Shown: positions 50,741 through 60,957, numbered from the stretch's first letter. The stretch: 64,000 nt of DNA from Micromonospora noduli (GCF_003264365.1 NZ_PYAK01000012.1:103933-167932), one strand, 5' to 3'. The notes: generated from the sequence alone by a model not told the origin. Made by a program: numbers and translations.

Positions 50741-51532
50741 ATGCGTATCGGAGCCCACGTCGACTCGACCGACCCGCTGGCGGAGGCGGCCGCCCGGTCC
50801 GCCGAGACCGTGCAGTTCTTCCTCGCCGACCCACAGGGTTGGAAGGCGCCCAAGCCTCGCGAAGATGCCGAGCGGCTGCGCGCCGCCGAGGTCGACCTCT
50901 ACGTGCACGCGCCGTACGTCATCAACGTGGCCACGCTCAACAACCGCATCCGGATCCCGAGCCGCAAGCTGCTGCTCGGACACGCCAACGCGGCCGCCGC
51001 CATCGGTGCCAAGGGCCTGATCGTCCACGGCGGCCACGTCAACGCCGGCGACGACCTGGCCGTCGGCTTCGACAACTGGCGCAAGACCTTCGCGTACGCG
51101 GCGGACTCCGGCGGCTTCGGCGTACCGGTCCTGATCGAGAACACCGCCGGCGGCGACAACGCCTGCGCCCGACGGCTGGACGCGCTCGCCCGACTCTGGG
51201 ACGCCATCGGTGACTACGAGGTCGGCTTCTGCCTGGACACCTGCCACGCGTACGCGGGCGGTGAAGAGCTGCTCGGTCTGGTCGACCGGGTCAAGGCGAT
51301 CACCGGGCGGATCGATCTGGTGCACGCCAACAACTCCAAGGGCGCGTTCAACTCCGGCCAGGACCGTCACGACAACCTGGGCGGCGGGACGATCGACCCG
51401 GAGCTGGTGGTGGCGGTGATCCGGGCGGCCGGCGCGCCGGTGGTCGTCGAAACACCGGGCGGTGTGACCGGCCAGGCCGCCGACATCGACTTTCTGCGTG
51501 AGCAGCTCGGAGCGGAGAGCCCGGCAGCATGA
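50741..51532 (+). CDS. nfo: deoxyribonuclease IV (endonuclease IV, AP endonuclease family 2)
   Basis: A 263-residue TIM-barrel nuclease that cuts 5' of abasic sites. [16 protein letters not shown] at the start, [76 protein letters not shown] and VVETPGG supply the trinuclear zinc ligands. ATG 50741 is the only good start; the long open frame upstream to 50105 is antisense to the rpsF leader and non-coding. The stop overlaps the next gene as ATGA. Confidence 0.92.
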   Translation: MRIGAHVDSTDPLAEAAARSAETVQFFLADPQGWKAPKPREDAERLRAAEVDLYVHAPYVINVATLNNRIRIPSRKLLLGHANAAAAIGAKGLIVHGGHVNAGDDLAVGFDNWRKTFAYAADSGGFGVPVLIENTAGGDNACARRLDALARLWDAIGDYEVGFCLDTCHAYAGGEELLGLVDRVKAITGRIDLVHANNSKGAFNSGQDRHDNLGGGTIDPELVVAVIRAAGAPVVVETPGGVTGQAADIDFLREQLGAESPAA

Positions 51533-53673
51533 CGAGCGGACAGCCCGGGACCGGCAACGCTCGGCCCACCCCCACCGGCGCGGCCGCCGAGAGTCAACCC
51601 CCCACCAAGGCCGCGGCCGGCACCCCCACCCAGCAGAACGCCGCGACCAAGCAGGATGCCGCCGAGAGCGGCACCGCGGCCAGCGACAGCACTACCAAGG
51701 GCACCGACGCATCCAAGGACAGCGACACGGCCGAGGACAGCGGCACGGTGGATGGCGCGGTCAAGGACAGCGCCGCGATCAAGGACAGCAAACCAGCCAA
51801 GGACAGCGACCCGGCCAAGGACGGCGACACAGCCAAGGACGCGAAGGCGGACGGCACCGGCGGTAAGGACAAGGCCGACAGCGAGGTCAAGCCGGTCGGC
51901 CCGGAGCGTTGGGAGGCGTTCGCCTCCGCCCCTGAGCCGAAGCCCTCCATCGTCAGTCGGGTGGTCCGGGCGGTCGGTCGATTCCTGATCCACGAGTGGA
52001 CCCTGGCCGCCCTCGGCGCTTTGGCACTGGCCGTGTTGATGACCTGGCCGACGCTGCGCTATCCGCGCTACACCCTCCCGCAGGACTACTGGGACCCGAG
52101 CCTGCAAGCCTGGCAGATGGCCTGGTCCGGGCACATCCTGCTGGCCGAGCCGGCGAGGCTGTGGCAGTCCAACACGTTCTTCCCCGAGCTGTGGAGCTTC
52201 GCGTTCTCCGACACGCTGCTCGGGTACGCCCCGGCCGGGATGGTCGGCAGCGGTCCCGAGGACGCCGTGCTGCGCTACAACATCATGTTCGTGCTGGCGC
52301 ACGCGCTCGCCACGCTCGGGGCGTACGCGCTGGCCCGACAGCTCGGGGCCGGCCGGATCGGCGCGGCCGTCGCGGGGGTGAGCTACACCTACGCGCCGTG
52401 GCTGCTGGCCCAGGCCGGGCACCTGCACGTGCTCTCCAACGGGGGCATTCCGCTGGCGCTGGCAATGTTGGCGCGCGGGCACGGGTGGTCCCTCCGACAC
52501 GGCTACCGGCCGGAGCGCCGGCATGACGGTTGGGTCTACGCCGGTTGGCTGGTGGCGGCCTGGCAACTCAGCCTCGGTTTCGGCATCGGGCTGCCATTCG
52601 CGTACTTCCTGGCCGGCGCGGTGCTGGTCACTGCCGTGCTGTTCTTCGCGCGGCGGCTGCGCACCGGGCAGGCCGTCCCGTTCGGTCGCCGGTTGTTCGC
52701 CGCCGACGTGCTCGGCGGGGTGTTGTTCGCCGGTGTCGGTCTGCTGATGGCGTTCCCGTTCTTCAAGGTGACCGAGCTGCACCCGTACGCCGAGCGCACC
52801 ATCGCCGACATCAGCCTCTTCTCGCCGCCGGCGTCGGGCTTCGTGACGGCGCCCGGGGAGTCGCGGATCTGGGGTGGGCTGCACGAGGGTGCCCGGGCGG
52901 CGCTGCCGTGGCACCCGGAGATGACCCTGCTGCCGGGCTTCGTGCTCTACGCGCTCGCCGCGGGCGGGTTGCTCTTCTCGGTCTGGCGGCTGCGGCATCG
53001 ACTGCTGCTGCTCGCCGGGGTGCTGCTGACGATGGCCTTCGCCATGGGCACCCGTTTCTTCGACGGCACCTTCACCTACGTGCCCCTCTTCGAGCACCTG
53101 CCGGGCTGGAGCGGGCTGCGTACCCCCGGGCGGTTGATGCTCTGGACCACGTTGTTGCTCGGCCTGCTCGCGGCGGGCGCGGTCACCGCGCTCACCGACC
53201 GGGTCCGCGAGTTGACAGCGCAACGGATTCCGTCGTGGCCGGGGCCGTGGCTGCGGATGGCCACCCTGCTGCCGCTGCTGCTGGTCACCGTCGAAGGCCT
53301 GAACACCACCCCACACCCGGTGGTGCCGACCCAGCCGGCGGCGATGCGTTCGGCGGAGGGTCCGTTGCTGGTGCTGCCCAGCAATCAGAGCCTGGATCAG
53401 CACGTGATGCTCTGGTCGACCAGCGGGTTCCCGGACGTGGTCAACGGCGGTAGCGGCTTCACGCCGCGCCAGCTCGACGACGTCCGCCGGGTGAGCCAGT
53501 CGTTCCCGGACCAGACGAGCGTCGACTACCTGCGCACGCTCGGCGTCCGCACGGTGGTGCTGCTGCGCGGTCAGGTGGCCGGCACACCGTGGGAGATCAG
53601 CATCGACGCGCCGGTCGAGTCGCTCGGCATCAGCCGGCAGGACGTCGGCGACGCTGTCGTCTATCGCCTCTGA
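51529..53673 (+). CDS. large polytopic membrane protein, GT-C-like
   Basis: The 714-residue protein has a hydrophilic N-terminal tail of about 125 residues built of repeated KDS/KDG/AKD units, then about eleven hydrophobic segments and a globular C-terminal part ending [24 protein letters not shown] in the first outer loop, with acidic residues after helix 1, resembles GT-C glycosyltransferases. No family could be assigned with confidence. ATG 51529 is coupled to nfo. The tail and the coupling to a repair nuclease are unusual for a transferase. Confidence 0.7.
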   Translation: MTSGQPGTGNARPTPTGAAAESQPPTKAAAGTPTQQNAATKQDAAESGTAASDSTTKGTDASKDSDTAEDSGTVDGAVKDSAAIKDSKPAKDSDPAKDGDTAKDAKADGTGGKDKADSEVKPVGPERWEAFASAPEPKPSIVSRVVRAVGRFLIHEWTLAALGALALAVLMTWPTLRYPRYTLPQDYWDPSLQAWQMAWSGHILLAEPARLWQSNTFFPELWSFAFSDTLLGYAPAGMVGSGPEDAVLRYNIMFVLAHALATLGAYALARQLGAGRIGAAVAGVSYTYAPWLLAQAGHLHVLSNGGIPLALAMLARGHGWSLRHGYRPERRHDGWVYAGWLVAAWQLSLGFGIGLPFAYFLAGAVLVTAVLFFARRLRTGQAVPFGRRLFAADVLGGVLFAGVGLLMAFPFFKVTELHPYAERTIADISLFSPPASGFVTAPGESRIWGGLHEGARAALPWHPEMTLLPGFVLYALAAGGLLFSVWRLRHRLLLLAGVLLTMAFAMGTRFFDGTFTYVPLFEHLPGWSGLRTPGRLMLWTTLLLGLLAAGAVTALTDRVRELTAQRIPSWPGPWLRMATLLPLLLVTVEGLNTTPHPVVPTQPAAMRSAEGPLLVLPSNQSLDQHVMLWSTSGFPDVVNGGSGFTPRQLDDVRRVSQSFPDQTSVDYLRTLGVRTVVLLRGQVAGTPWEISIDAPVESLGISRQDVGDAVVYRL

Positions 53674-53683
53674 GGCTTAGGGC

Positions 53684-53757
53684 GGTTTTCGGGGGAGCCC
53701 GCCCGGCTCCGGGCGGTCAGGCTTGATCCCTGCGCCGGACGGGCTCCCCCGAAAACC
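53684..53757. terminator. long inverted repeat between convergent genes
   Basis: GGTTTTCGGGGGAGCCCG (53684-53701) has its exact complement at 53740-53757. A shorter inner GCCCG/CGGGC pairing is possible. It ends both convergent genes. Confidence 0.75.
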
Positions 53758-53791
53758 CTGACCTGGTCCGGGTCGCGTTCAGCCCAAGGGG

Positions 53792-55294
53792 TCAGGTGGT
53801 GATGGGTTCCACGGAGTGCTCGCTTCTTGCGGGGCGGCGCCATCGGTCCATCCAGGGGGCGTCGGGTGCGCCGTCGAGAACGCCGCCGTCCGGGTCGTCC
53901 GGGTAGGTGGCCCGCACCGCGTCCTGCTCGGGGTGCAGGATCTCCTTGACGACGAACACGCAGAGCACCACCACAGTGGCCAGTCGCAGCGTCGAGGCCA
54001 GCACGAACACCCCCTCCGGGAAGACCGGCTTGCTGGTTGCCGCGCCGAGCAGTTCGCCGTAGAAGGCGACGAAGTAGCAGACCTCGGCGATCTGCCAGGC
54101 CAGGAACGCGCCCCACTTCGGTCGGGCCAGCACCACCAGCGGGAGCAGCCAGAGGACGAACTGCTGCGACCAGACCTTGCTGAAGATGAGGAACGCGGCG
54201 ACCACCAGGAAGGCGAGCTGACCCAGCCGCGGTCGGCGCGGCGCTCGCAGCGCCAGCACGGCCACGCCGAGGCAGGCCAGCCCGAACAGCGCGTACGACA
54301 GGGTGTTGAGGGTCGGGATGTTGGCGTTCAGCCACTCGAACGGGCCTAGCTTGGCGGGGTCGTTGCCGACCTTGCCGTCCAGGTAGCGCCCGATGTACCA
54401 GAACGTGCCCCAGTCGATCGGCCGGGTGGTGTTCAGCTCGAAGAACCGGTCCCAGTTCTCCGGGTACGCCCGCGCGGCCGGCAGGTTCACCAGCACCACT
54501 GCCGCGATCGCCGTACCGATGGCGACGAGCGCGGCACGAACCCGGTCGGCCCGCAGCGCCAGGATGAGGATCGGCCCGAGCAGGAACAGCGGCCAGAGCT
54601 TCGCCGCGCCGGCCAACCCGAGCAACACGCCGGCCACGGCCGGTCGTTTACGGGCCCAGGCCAGCAGCCCGAAGGCGGCCAGCCCGATGGCGAGCAGGTC
54701 CCAGTTGACGGTGGCGGTGAGTACCAGCGCCGGGGCGAGTGCGAACAGCGCGGCGTCCCAGGGTCGTCGTCGGCGCAACGCCAGGATCACCGCAACCGTC
54801 GCGACCGCGAGCGCGCTCAGCACCAGCGCGTTGAGGTTGTAGAACCACTGACCCTGGTTGATGCTCGGGTCGCCGTCGCCGATGGCGTGCACCGGCAGGC
54901 CCAGCGCCCCCATGAAGTAGCCGGTCAGCACCGGGTACTCGACCGGGTGGTCGCGGTAGGGCACCTTGCCCTCGTTGAGACCTTCGGCGTAGTAGAGGGC
55001 AAGGACATCGGTGTAGCAGAACCGGGTGTACTGGACGTTGTTCTGCCAGGCGCCGTCCTGGCAGGGCGACTTCTGCACCCAGTGCAACGCGAGCGTGAGG
55101 CACGCCAACGCCAGCACGATCCGCACGGCGGTCCAGAAGCGACGCTCCCGACCGGCCGGCCGGTCCAGCGCGGTCGCGTGATCGCCCAACGGCCCGCCGA
55201 TGACGCTGGAGATGCCGCGGACGAACCCGTCGGAGCGGGACGGGTGATCGTTGGTTCCGGCGTCGTCGATGCCTTGCGTCGACTGCGTGCTCAT
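53792..55294 (-). CDS. GT87 family membrane glycosyltransferase
   Basis: A 500-residue polytopic protein with about eleven hydrophobic segments. CYTDVLALYYAEGLNEGKVPYRDHPVEYPVLTG in the first outer loop carries the acidic residues typical of the GT87/alpha-mannosyltransferase family; ATVNWDLLAIGLAA and GLAGAAKLWPLFLLGP are further family stretches. In Streptomyces and relatives this gene lies beside the penicillin-binding protein gene and the rpsF operon. Here a 6-kb block separates it from the PBP, and a decayed copy of its 5' part is found at 61253-61480. Confidence 0.85.
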   Translation of the reverse strand: MSTQSTQGIDDAGTNDHPSRSDGFVRGISSVIGGPLGDHATALDRPAGRERRFWTAVRIVLALACLTLALHWVQKSPCQDGAWQNNVQYTRFCYTDVLALYYAEGLNEGKVPYRDHPVEYPVLTGYFMGALGLPVHAIGDGDPSINQGQWFYNLNALVLSALAVATVAVILALRRRRPWDAALFALAPALVLTATVNWDLLAIGLAAFGLLAWARKRPAVAGVLLGLAGAAKLWPLFLLGPILILALRADRVRAALVAIGTAIAAVVLVNLPAARAYPENWDRFFELNTTRPIDWGTFWYIGRYLDGKVGNDPAKLGPFEWLNANIPTLNTLSYALFGLACLGVAVLALRAPRRPRLGQLAFLVVAAFLIFSKVWSQQFVLWLLPLVVLARPKWGAFLAWQIAEVCYFVAFYGELLGAATSKPVFPEGVFVLASTLRLATVVVLCVFVVKEILHPEQDAVRATYPDDPDGGVLDGAPDAPWMDRWRRPARSEHSVEPITT

Positions 55295-55473
55295 GAGGGT
55301 GCATCCTGCCCTATTGCGGTGGCCTCCAGAAGCCGACTCTGCCGGATCTGTTACGGCAATCAGCGCCGCGCGCCCCTCGGCGACATGCGGCGTCAGCCAC
55401 CGAGCGCGGGCACACCGTTTCGCCTCCCCGGCGCTGGCAGCAGCCGGATCCGCGACGTCCCCGCCTGGATCAG

Positions 55474-56721
55474 TCAGCGTTGCAGCGCCGCCACCGGCTG
55501 GATTCGCATGGCCTTGGCCGCCGGCCAGAGGCCAGCCAACAGCCCGGTAGCAGCGCTGAGTGCGACCGCCAACGCGGTTGCCCTGAGATCAAGGACCGGC
55601 GACCAAGTGTTGATCAAGCTGACCACACAGATGGCGACGACACCGGCCCCGACGCCAACCAGCCCACCGAGACTCCCGAGGGCGGTGGTTTCCCCGATGA
55701 GTTGCGCGAAGATATGGATTCGGCGAGCGCCGATCGCGCGGCGGAGACCGATTTCTGGAGTACGTACGGCGATGGACGCCATCGCGGCGTTCGCGATCGA
55801 CAACGCACCGGCCACCAAGGAGATGAGGCTGAGCAGAAGGCTCGAGGTGGTAATGCTCGACTCGATCTCGCGTCGCATCGTCCGGGGATCGGCGGGTGCG
55901 ATGGAACGCAACACGCCCGGCCCCTCGGGCCGCAGCGCCAATGCCGCTTGGCCGCCAATGAGTTGAGCCGCTCCCGGCGCTGTCGCCACGAGGACGTCGC
56001 GTTCGCCAGGCTGCCTTGAGTTCTCCAGCTCCTGTGCTGCCGAGGCGGGCATGAGAATTGCCAGTAGAGACTCCGGCCGGCGCTGCACTTCGTCGAAGAT
56101 GCCGGCTACCGTGTATGCGCGATCATGAATGAAGATGGCCACACCAGGCCGATCAACGGCAAGCGACTGAGCGAGCGCCTGGGGAACCAGGACTACCCGG
56201 GAACGAGTCCGCTCATGAAATGCGTCGTAGCTGCGGCCCTGCAGGATTCTGGGTTGGATGACCGCAAGTGCGCCGGGGTCCGCGCCGATCACGTTCATGG
56301 CGCTACCTTCCACGGCCAGCGCCCGGGTGACTGTCTGCTCCGGCAGGGAAAGCCGCCGTCCGACCGAGGTGACCCCGTTCAGCCGGCGTACCCGCTCCAA
56401 ACTCGCGTCCGACTGCCACTGATGGTCGATGCTCTTGTCTTCCGGCCGTACCACGACCTCGGTGGCCCGCCGGACGTCGAACGAGTCCGATACCTGCCGC
56501 TGCAATGTCGAACCGAGACCGAGCGTCGCAACGAAAGCCGCGGAGCCGAGGGCTGTTCCCAACACGGTCACCGTGGATCGACCGGCGTTGCGGCTCACGG
56601 ACAAGGATGCCTCACGCACCCAGTCAGCCATACGGAGTCGCGCCGTGCGCACCGGGAGGGTTTCGGACACGGCACGGATCTGGCGCCTCGTCGAGGTGAA
56701 TCGAAACCTGAACAAGGTCAT
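55474..56721 (-). CDS. MacB/FtsX-like ABC transporter permease
   Basis: The 415-residue protein has one N-terminal helix after a basic tail (TVTVLGTALGSAAFVATLGLG, about 50-70), a long outer domain (about 75-285) and three C-terminal helices (about 295-320, 340-365 and 375-400), the four-helix MacB layout. MASIAVRTPEIGLRRAIGARR is the coupling loop that meets the ATPase. ATG 56721 overlaps the ATPase stop. With the adaptor and ATPase it should form a mechanotransmission-type exporter. Confidence 0.87.
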   Translation of the reverse strand: MTLFRFRFTSTRRQIRAVSETLPVRTARLRMADWVREASLSVSRNAGRSTVTVLGTALGSAAFVATLGLGSTLQRQVSDSFDVRRATEVVVRPEDKSIDHQWQSDASLERVRRLNGVTSVGRRLSLPEQTVTRALAVEGSAMNVIGADPGALAVIQPRILQGRSYDAFHERTRSRVVLVPQALAQSLAVDRPGVAIFIHDRAYTVAGIFDEVQRRPESLLAILMPASAAQELENSRQPGERDVLVATAPGAAQLIGGQAALALRPEGPGVLRSIAPADPRTMRREIESSITTSSLLLSLISLVAGALSIANAAMASIAVRTPEIGLRRAIGARRIHIFAQLIGETTALGSLGGLVGVGAGVVAICVVSLINTWSPVLDLRATALAVALSAATGLLAGLWPAAKAMRIQPVAALQR

Positions 56722-57380
56722 CCTTCCGTCACCGTGCCATCGGACAGCATCAGTCGTCGAGGTGCCGCTGCTGCCACGTCGGCGTCATGGGTCACCACCA
56801 CGACGGTCAACCCGCTAGCGTTGAGTTCCTGAAGAAGTCCGAGCACCTTGCGGGTGTTGGCGCTGTCAAGGTTTCCGGTCGGTTCATCACAGAAAAGCAC
56901 CCGCGGACGTCCGGCTACCGCCCTCGCGATCGCGACACGCTGGCGTTCACCGCCCGACATCGTTCGCGGGTCGGAGTCCCGCCTGTCCGCCAGACCGACC
57001 CGCTCCAACGCCTCGTACGCGCGGCTGCGGCGACCACGTCTCGAATGCGGGCCGTAGAGCATGCCAAGCTCCACATTCTCGACGGCGCTTCGCCCAGGCA
57101 GCAGGTGGAAAGCCTGGAAGACGAACCCGAATATCTGACCGCGGATTGCACCCCGTGCTGTGTCGGTCAGTGATGTCGTATCGATACCACTGATGCGATA
57201 GAGCCCTGACGTCGGCCTGTCAATCATTCCGAGGAGGTTGAGAAGCGTGGATTTTCCGGACCCAGACGGGCCCGTGATTGCGATGTACTCACCATCATTT
57301 ATCGCGAGCGTCGTCGGCCGCAACGCTTCAATAAGGTGACCGTCGTCGTAGGAGCGCGAAACGTCGACCAGGTCGAGCAA
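56718..57380 (-). CDS. MacB/LolD-type ABC transporter ATP-binding protein
   Basis: A 220-residue ATPase: GPSGSGKSTLLNLLG is Walker A, MSGGERQRVAIARA the signature, VLFCDEPTGNLD Walker B and VTHDADVAA the His switch. The Q-loop FVFQAFHLLPGRSAVENVELGML is the LolD/MacB type. TTG 57380 is used as start since no ATG is near. It is six bases behind the adaptor gene and overlaps the permease gene. Confidence 0.92.
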   Translation of the reverse strand: MLDLVDVSRSYDDGHLIEALRPTTLAINDGEYIAITGPSGSGKSTLLNLLGMIDRPTSGLYRISGIDTTSLTDTARGAIRGQIFGFVFQAFHLLPGRSAVENVELGMLYGPHSRRGRRSRAYEALERVGLADRRDSDPRTMSGGERQRVAIARAVAGRPRVLFCDEPTGNLDSANTRKVLGLLQELNASGLTVVVVTHDADVAAAAPRRLMLSDGTVTEG

Positions 57381-57386
57381 GAGAAT

Positions 57387-58745
57387 CTATTCCGTTCCTG
57401 ATAGACCGGATCCAGAAACACCTACAACGACCAGATCCCCCTCGGCCACCTGATCGAGCACCTCCGGCTTTATCTCCACCCAACCGCCGGCGACCTGACC
57501 CGTCCGAACACCTATTTCCTGCGTGCCGCTCTGCTCGTTGTCGAGTGTCACGAAGGTAGTGCCGTCCGGTCGCGACGAAACTGCGGTCACAGGAACCGCC
57601 AGTACAGGCTGGGCGCTCGCGGCGACCGGAATCGTCACCCGCACGGACCTGTCTGCTGAGGCGTCCATGCTGGAGCTTGTGAACGCGAAGGCCACCTGGT
57701 AGCCGGCTGCTCCGGTCGTGCTGTCCACAGCCTGTTTCGTGCCCACCGAGGAGATGGCGGCCTGCGCCTCTACTCCGGTCGCATCGTCGAAGACGCTGCC
57801 CTGCATGCCAACTCGCAGGAGGCTGACCTGCTCGCTATCCACGACGGCGGAAATGTACACGGGGGCACCGTCCAACTCGGCGACTGGTTCGTCCCCGGCC
57901 TTCAGCGTCGTTCCAACCTTCACGCGTAGCGCCGTCACGGTTCCGCCATTCTTCGGCAGCAGCATGACCTCGGCTCGCGGCAACGACGGACCAGCAAGAA
58001 CCTCGGTCTTGGCGAGTTGCCGCCGGGCCTCCGCCAACTGCTCCTTCGCCTCGGCGACCGTTGGCTGCGTAGGATTCGGCTCTTGGCCTTCCTCCGGAGT
58101 CGCGGTCGGAGCACCCTGAGGTTTCGTGGCCGCTCTGTAGGCTGCTTCCGCCTGTTCGAGTCCGTCTCGGGCGACCTTCGCCTTGTCACTGGCCTCGCTG
58201 TCGACCGGAGCCTGGTAGCCACGATCCCGGTAGAACCGGCCGAGGGCCTGCTGCGTCTGCAGGTCGAGCTTCCCGCTGCGGCTCGGGGAGTAACCCAGAG
58301 CGCGCAGAGCCTTCTGGACAGCCACCACGTCCGGGCCCTCCATGCCACCGAGTATGTCTCGGTAGAGCGTGAAGGGGAGATTCAGAGCGAACAGGGGCCT
58401 TCCGGCGATCTCCACCACCGGATCACCCGACCTGATCCGCTCGTTCTTCGCCGTGTGCACCTTCGTGACGACGCTGTTCGGCCCGACGACATCCGGTGGA
58501 GGCATCAGCTTCACGCTCGCTCCCGGCGTGACCTTGCCACGAAGGACAACCGGCTCGCTGAGGATCCTCCGTTCGACCCGGCTCGTCACGTTGGAGGCCG
58601 GCGGCGGGGCAGCATCCGCAGCTGCCTGGGCAGGAGAGCGAAGCTGGCTTCCGACCCACACCGCGCCAGCGACCAGGGCAGCGACCACGGTAAGGCCTAC
58701 CAGGGCGACGAAACGGAATGACCTGCCCGTAAGAAGACGACTCAT
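57387..58745 (-). CDS. periplasmic-adaptor-like protein with peptidoglycan-binding domain
   Basis: The 452-residue protein has an N-terminal membrane anchor (FVALVGLTVVAALVAGAVWVG, residues about 12-33), a barrel-sandwich/lipoyl half (SVVTKVHTAKNERIRSGDPVVEIAG), a PG_binding_1 repeat (GPDVVAVQKALRALGYSPSRSGKLD, about 135-165), a coiled coil with a Pro-rich insert (about 185-250) and a beta-barrel tail. It is the Gram-positive counterpart of MacA, tethering the exporter to the cell wall. ATG 58745 shares one base with the preceding stop. Confidence 0.85.
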   Translation of the reverse strand: MSRLLTGRSFRFVALVGLTVVAALVAGAVWVGSQLRSPAQAAADAAPPPASNVTSRVERRILSEPVVLRGKVTPGASVKLMPPPDVVGPNSVVTKVHTAKNERIRSGDPVVEIAGRPLFALNLPFTLYRDILGGMEGPDVVAVQKALRALGYSPSRSGKLDLQTQQALGRFYRDRGYQAPVDSEASDKAKVARDGLEQAEAAYRAATKPQGAPTATPEEGQEPNPTQPTVAEAKEQLAEARRQLAKTEVLAGPSLPRAEVMLLPKNGGTVTALRVKVGTTLKAGDEPVAELDGAPVYISAVVDSEQVSLLRVGMQGSVFDDATGVEAQAAISSVGTKQAVDSTTGAAGYQVAFAFTSSSMDASADRSVRVTIPVAASAQPVLAVPVTAVSSRPDGTTFVTLDNEQSGTQEIGVRTGQVAGGWVEIKPEVLDQVAEGDLVVVGVSGSGLSGTE

Positions 58746-59254
58746 CAGCGCGCCACCCCTACGGTATCGGCCAGGAACCCGTCTCGGGCATTCAGTCGCG
58801 ATGCTTCCGTCCTGCCGGGGAGATGCCCGAGCACGACGGCTCTACCGAGGCCCACCGCGACCACAGCTGCCCTTCTGGCTCTGGCCGCCGGGATCTCTTC
58901 GACGAGCACGGTAGCGATCACCAGAGCGACCGCCCAGATCGCCAGTACCGCCAGTACCGCCAGGGCGACGATCGAGTGCTCTCCGAGCAGCGAGGTAAAG
59001 GCTAGTGGTGACGCCACCACCGGTACGGCGACAGCGAGTACGCCTACCGGAACGAGACGCGCACTCCTCAGGGCCAGCAGCCGTCCGAGCCAGCCGACGC
59101 CGACCGCTGAGACGACCCACCAACACCCGGACGCCACGGCCTCGGCGCGGCCCGAGAGCGCCTCCGCCACTACCACCAAAACTACGGCGTAGACGGCTGC
59201 CGTCGACAGCGGCAGAAGCGACAGCGCGCTGCTTCGGGTACCACGGTCTTTCAT
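58745..59254 (-). CDS. hypothetical five-helix membrane protein heading the exporter operon
   Basis: A 169-residue protein with hydrophobic segments at about 12-32, 40-60, 66-86 and 95-120, and a final Ala/Arg/Gly-rich tail. I do not recognise a family. ATG 59254 follows GGAG; the frame is open farther up but reads poorly. Its stop TGA overlaps the adaptor ATG, so it is translated with the exporter and may be an accessory or immunity-like subunit. The 59255-59518 gap upstream shows no convincing gene and should hold the operon promoter. Confidence 0.65.
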   Translation of the reverse strand: MKDRGTRSSALSLLPLSTAAVYAVVLVVVAEALSGRAEAVASGCWWVVSAVGVGWLGRLLALRSARLVPVGVLAVAVPVVASPLAFTSLLGEHSIVALAVLAVLAIWAVALVIATVLVEEIPAARARRAAVVAVGLGRAVVLGHLPGRTEASRLNARDGFLADTVGVAR

Positions 59255-59518
59255 GTGTTCTCCGTGTTCGAGCAGGGTAGGGAGCGATCGCCGACCTGGT
59301 GCTGGGCCTGTGCGAGCGCCCGGCACTGGAGCAAGGAAACAGCCAGGACTCCTCGGCCGTCGCCACCTACCGGGTGCCAAGACGGATGGTCCGACCTGCA
59401 CAGTGAACCTGATCCGCTTCGGCTCCCACTTGTCGCCGCCGTTCTCAAGGTCTCCGGGCGAGACGCCGAAGAGTTTTGGAGCCGGATCCTCGAGAAGCGG
59501 CAGTGTCCGCCACAGCGG

Positions 59519-60481
59519 TTACGTTGACTCCGTGAGCGCCGCGGCTTTCTTGGCCAGACTGGTTATCTGCGGATTGAGCTCCGTGAACTGGGTTTCAAGG
59601 CGATCAATCGTGATCTTCTGCTGCCGCATTGACATATCGAGAAAAAAGTCGTCGAATCCCGCTGCCGTCCCACACTTCCGCCAGGCTGTCGCGAGCTTCT
59701 TCTCGCCTTCGGTGGGAACATATGGGGCCGGTGGCACCGCCGGTCCGATCTGCACATCGCCCGCATCGCGTCTTGGCTGCCAGCGTGCCTCGACTGGCTC
59801 AGCGTGACGGCCGAAGGGAACACCGAAAACATTGATCGACGGCTCTTTAACCCAGTGATCTTTGTTAGGGATGACGTAGCCTTCACCGGCAAGGCATTCA
59901 GCCATGCTTTCGCCCACCTTGCTCGGTGGGTGCGCGCGATAGACGGGCACCATGGCCTGAGTCAACTCATTGCCCAACTCGAAGTAGGTCTTCCAGACTT
60001 GGTTCGCGTCAGGACCAATCGCCTCCCACGACTGCTTGCCACACCTTTCGAGATTCTGGTCGAAGCTGGGGTCCTTCGAGACCAGTCTCGCCGGCTTGGC
60101 GGGCAGGTCTCGTCCGAAGCCCCGACTCCGTGCGAGTTCATCGCTGGCTGGCATGAAGGTTCCGGGAGTTACGATCAGTTCCTCAAACAGACGGGCCGGT
60201 TTGCCGGTCGACACCTTTTGCAACTGAGGGAAGCCGGCGTCACGCATGCATGCATCCCGGATCTTCTTGGTGGCGTATTCGATGAATCCCAACTCTGCAC
60301 CAAGGAAGACGTCGAACGGCTGCGGCGCTGCATCCTCGTGCGAGGAGCCCGCGCCGGAGGGAGTACCTCCGGGACCCTGCTTGGCTTCGGCCGTACAGCC
60401 GGCGACCAGTGCCGCGGCCATGAAGATGGCCGCAGCACTGTGCCCGGGACGGCGTGACAGCCACCCCTTCGTGCTCATCAT
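59519..60481 (-). CDS. hypothetical lipoprotein
   Basis: A 320-residue protein with signal HSAAAIFMAAALVAGC; the lipobox Cys is residue 29. After a Gly/Ser/Pro linker the mature part has paired cysteines (RDACMRDAGF, LERCGKQSW, AECLAGEGY, WRKCGTAAGF) spaced like disulphide pairs, and a helical end (QQKITIDRLETQFTELN). No family recognised. ATG 60481 or 60478 are both possible. It lies upstream of the exporter operon on the same strand. Confidence 0.75.
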   Translation of the reverse strand: MMSTKGWLSRRPGHSAAAIFMAAALVAGCTAEAKQGPGGTPSGAGSSHEDAAPQPFDVFLGAELGFIEYATKKIRDACMRDAGFPQLQKVSTGKPARLFEELIVTPGTFMPASDELARSRGFGRDLPAKPARLVSKDPSFDQNLERCGKQSWEAIGPDANQVWKTYFELGNELTQAMVPVYRAHPPSKVGESMAECLAGEGYVIPNKDHWVKEPSINVFGVPFGRHAEPVEARWQPRRDAGDVQIGPAVPPAPYVPTEGEKKLATAWRKCGTAAGFDDFFLDMSMRQQKITIDRLETQFTELNPQITSLAKKAAALTEST

Positions 60482-60504
60482 GTGATCCAAATCCTTGCAA
60501 TTGG

Positions 60505-60957
60505 TCAGCAGGGGTAACGGTCGTGGCCGTTGTTGTACGGGTTGGTGTTCTCCTGGTTGTAGTAGGCGCCGCCGAACTCGATGTTCTGGTAGACGTACCA
60601 GGTGCCCGAGCCGTTGACGTCCCACATACGAACGCCGCACTGAGTGTCCTTGTTGTGGACAGACTTCACCTTGTCCATAACAACGATGCCGTATTCGTTC
60701 TGGTTGGGCAGCCAGAAGCGGTCGTCCCGGTGGTTCATGTCGTCATACCAGAACTGCCGGCTGCCATTGTTGCTGTCCACGTAGGCATACTGAGCCTGGT
60801 AAAGGCAGATCTCCCCGCGGTTGCAGGGCTCCCAGCCGTCACCGGTGTCCGCCGCTACGGCCGGGCTGCCTGGTAGCAACGCCGATGCCAGCAGGAACGC
60901 ACCGGCCACTGCAGCGGTCCGCGTGATTTGGCGGACGACCTTTGACCCCATTGGCAT
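60505..60957 (-). CDS. secreted peptidase inhibitor I36-like protein
   Basis: The 150-residue protein has a Sec signal peptide cleaved after AVA at about residue 35. The small mature domain contains CNRGEICLYQ, REFWY-like SRQFWYDDMN, TQCGVRMWD and VYQNIEFGGAYYNQENTN, ending YPC. This fits the gamma-crystallin-like I36 family (SMI-type metalloprotease inhibitors) with four cysteines. ATG 60957 follows AAGGAGGGG. It is the first gene of the accessory block on the PBP side; its target peptidase is unknown. Confidence 0.75.
   Translation of the reverse strand: MPMGSKVVRQITRTAAVAGAFLLASALLPGSPAVAADTGDGWEPCNRGEICLYQAQYAYVDSNNGSRQFWYDDMNHRDDRFWLPNQNEYGIVVMDKVKSVHNKDTQCGVRMWDVNGSGTWYVYQNIEFGGAYYNQENTNPYNNGHDRYPC

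Noticed and set aside
59255..59518. A short gene upstream of the exporter operon, perhaps a cargo peptide
   Set aside because: Short frames exist on both strands, but none has a good ribosome binding site, a leader-like N-terminus or consistent codon bias.
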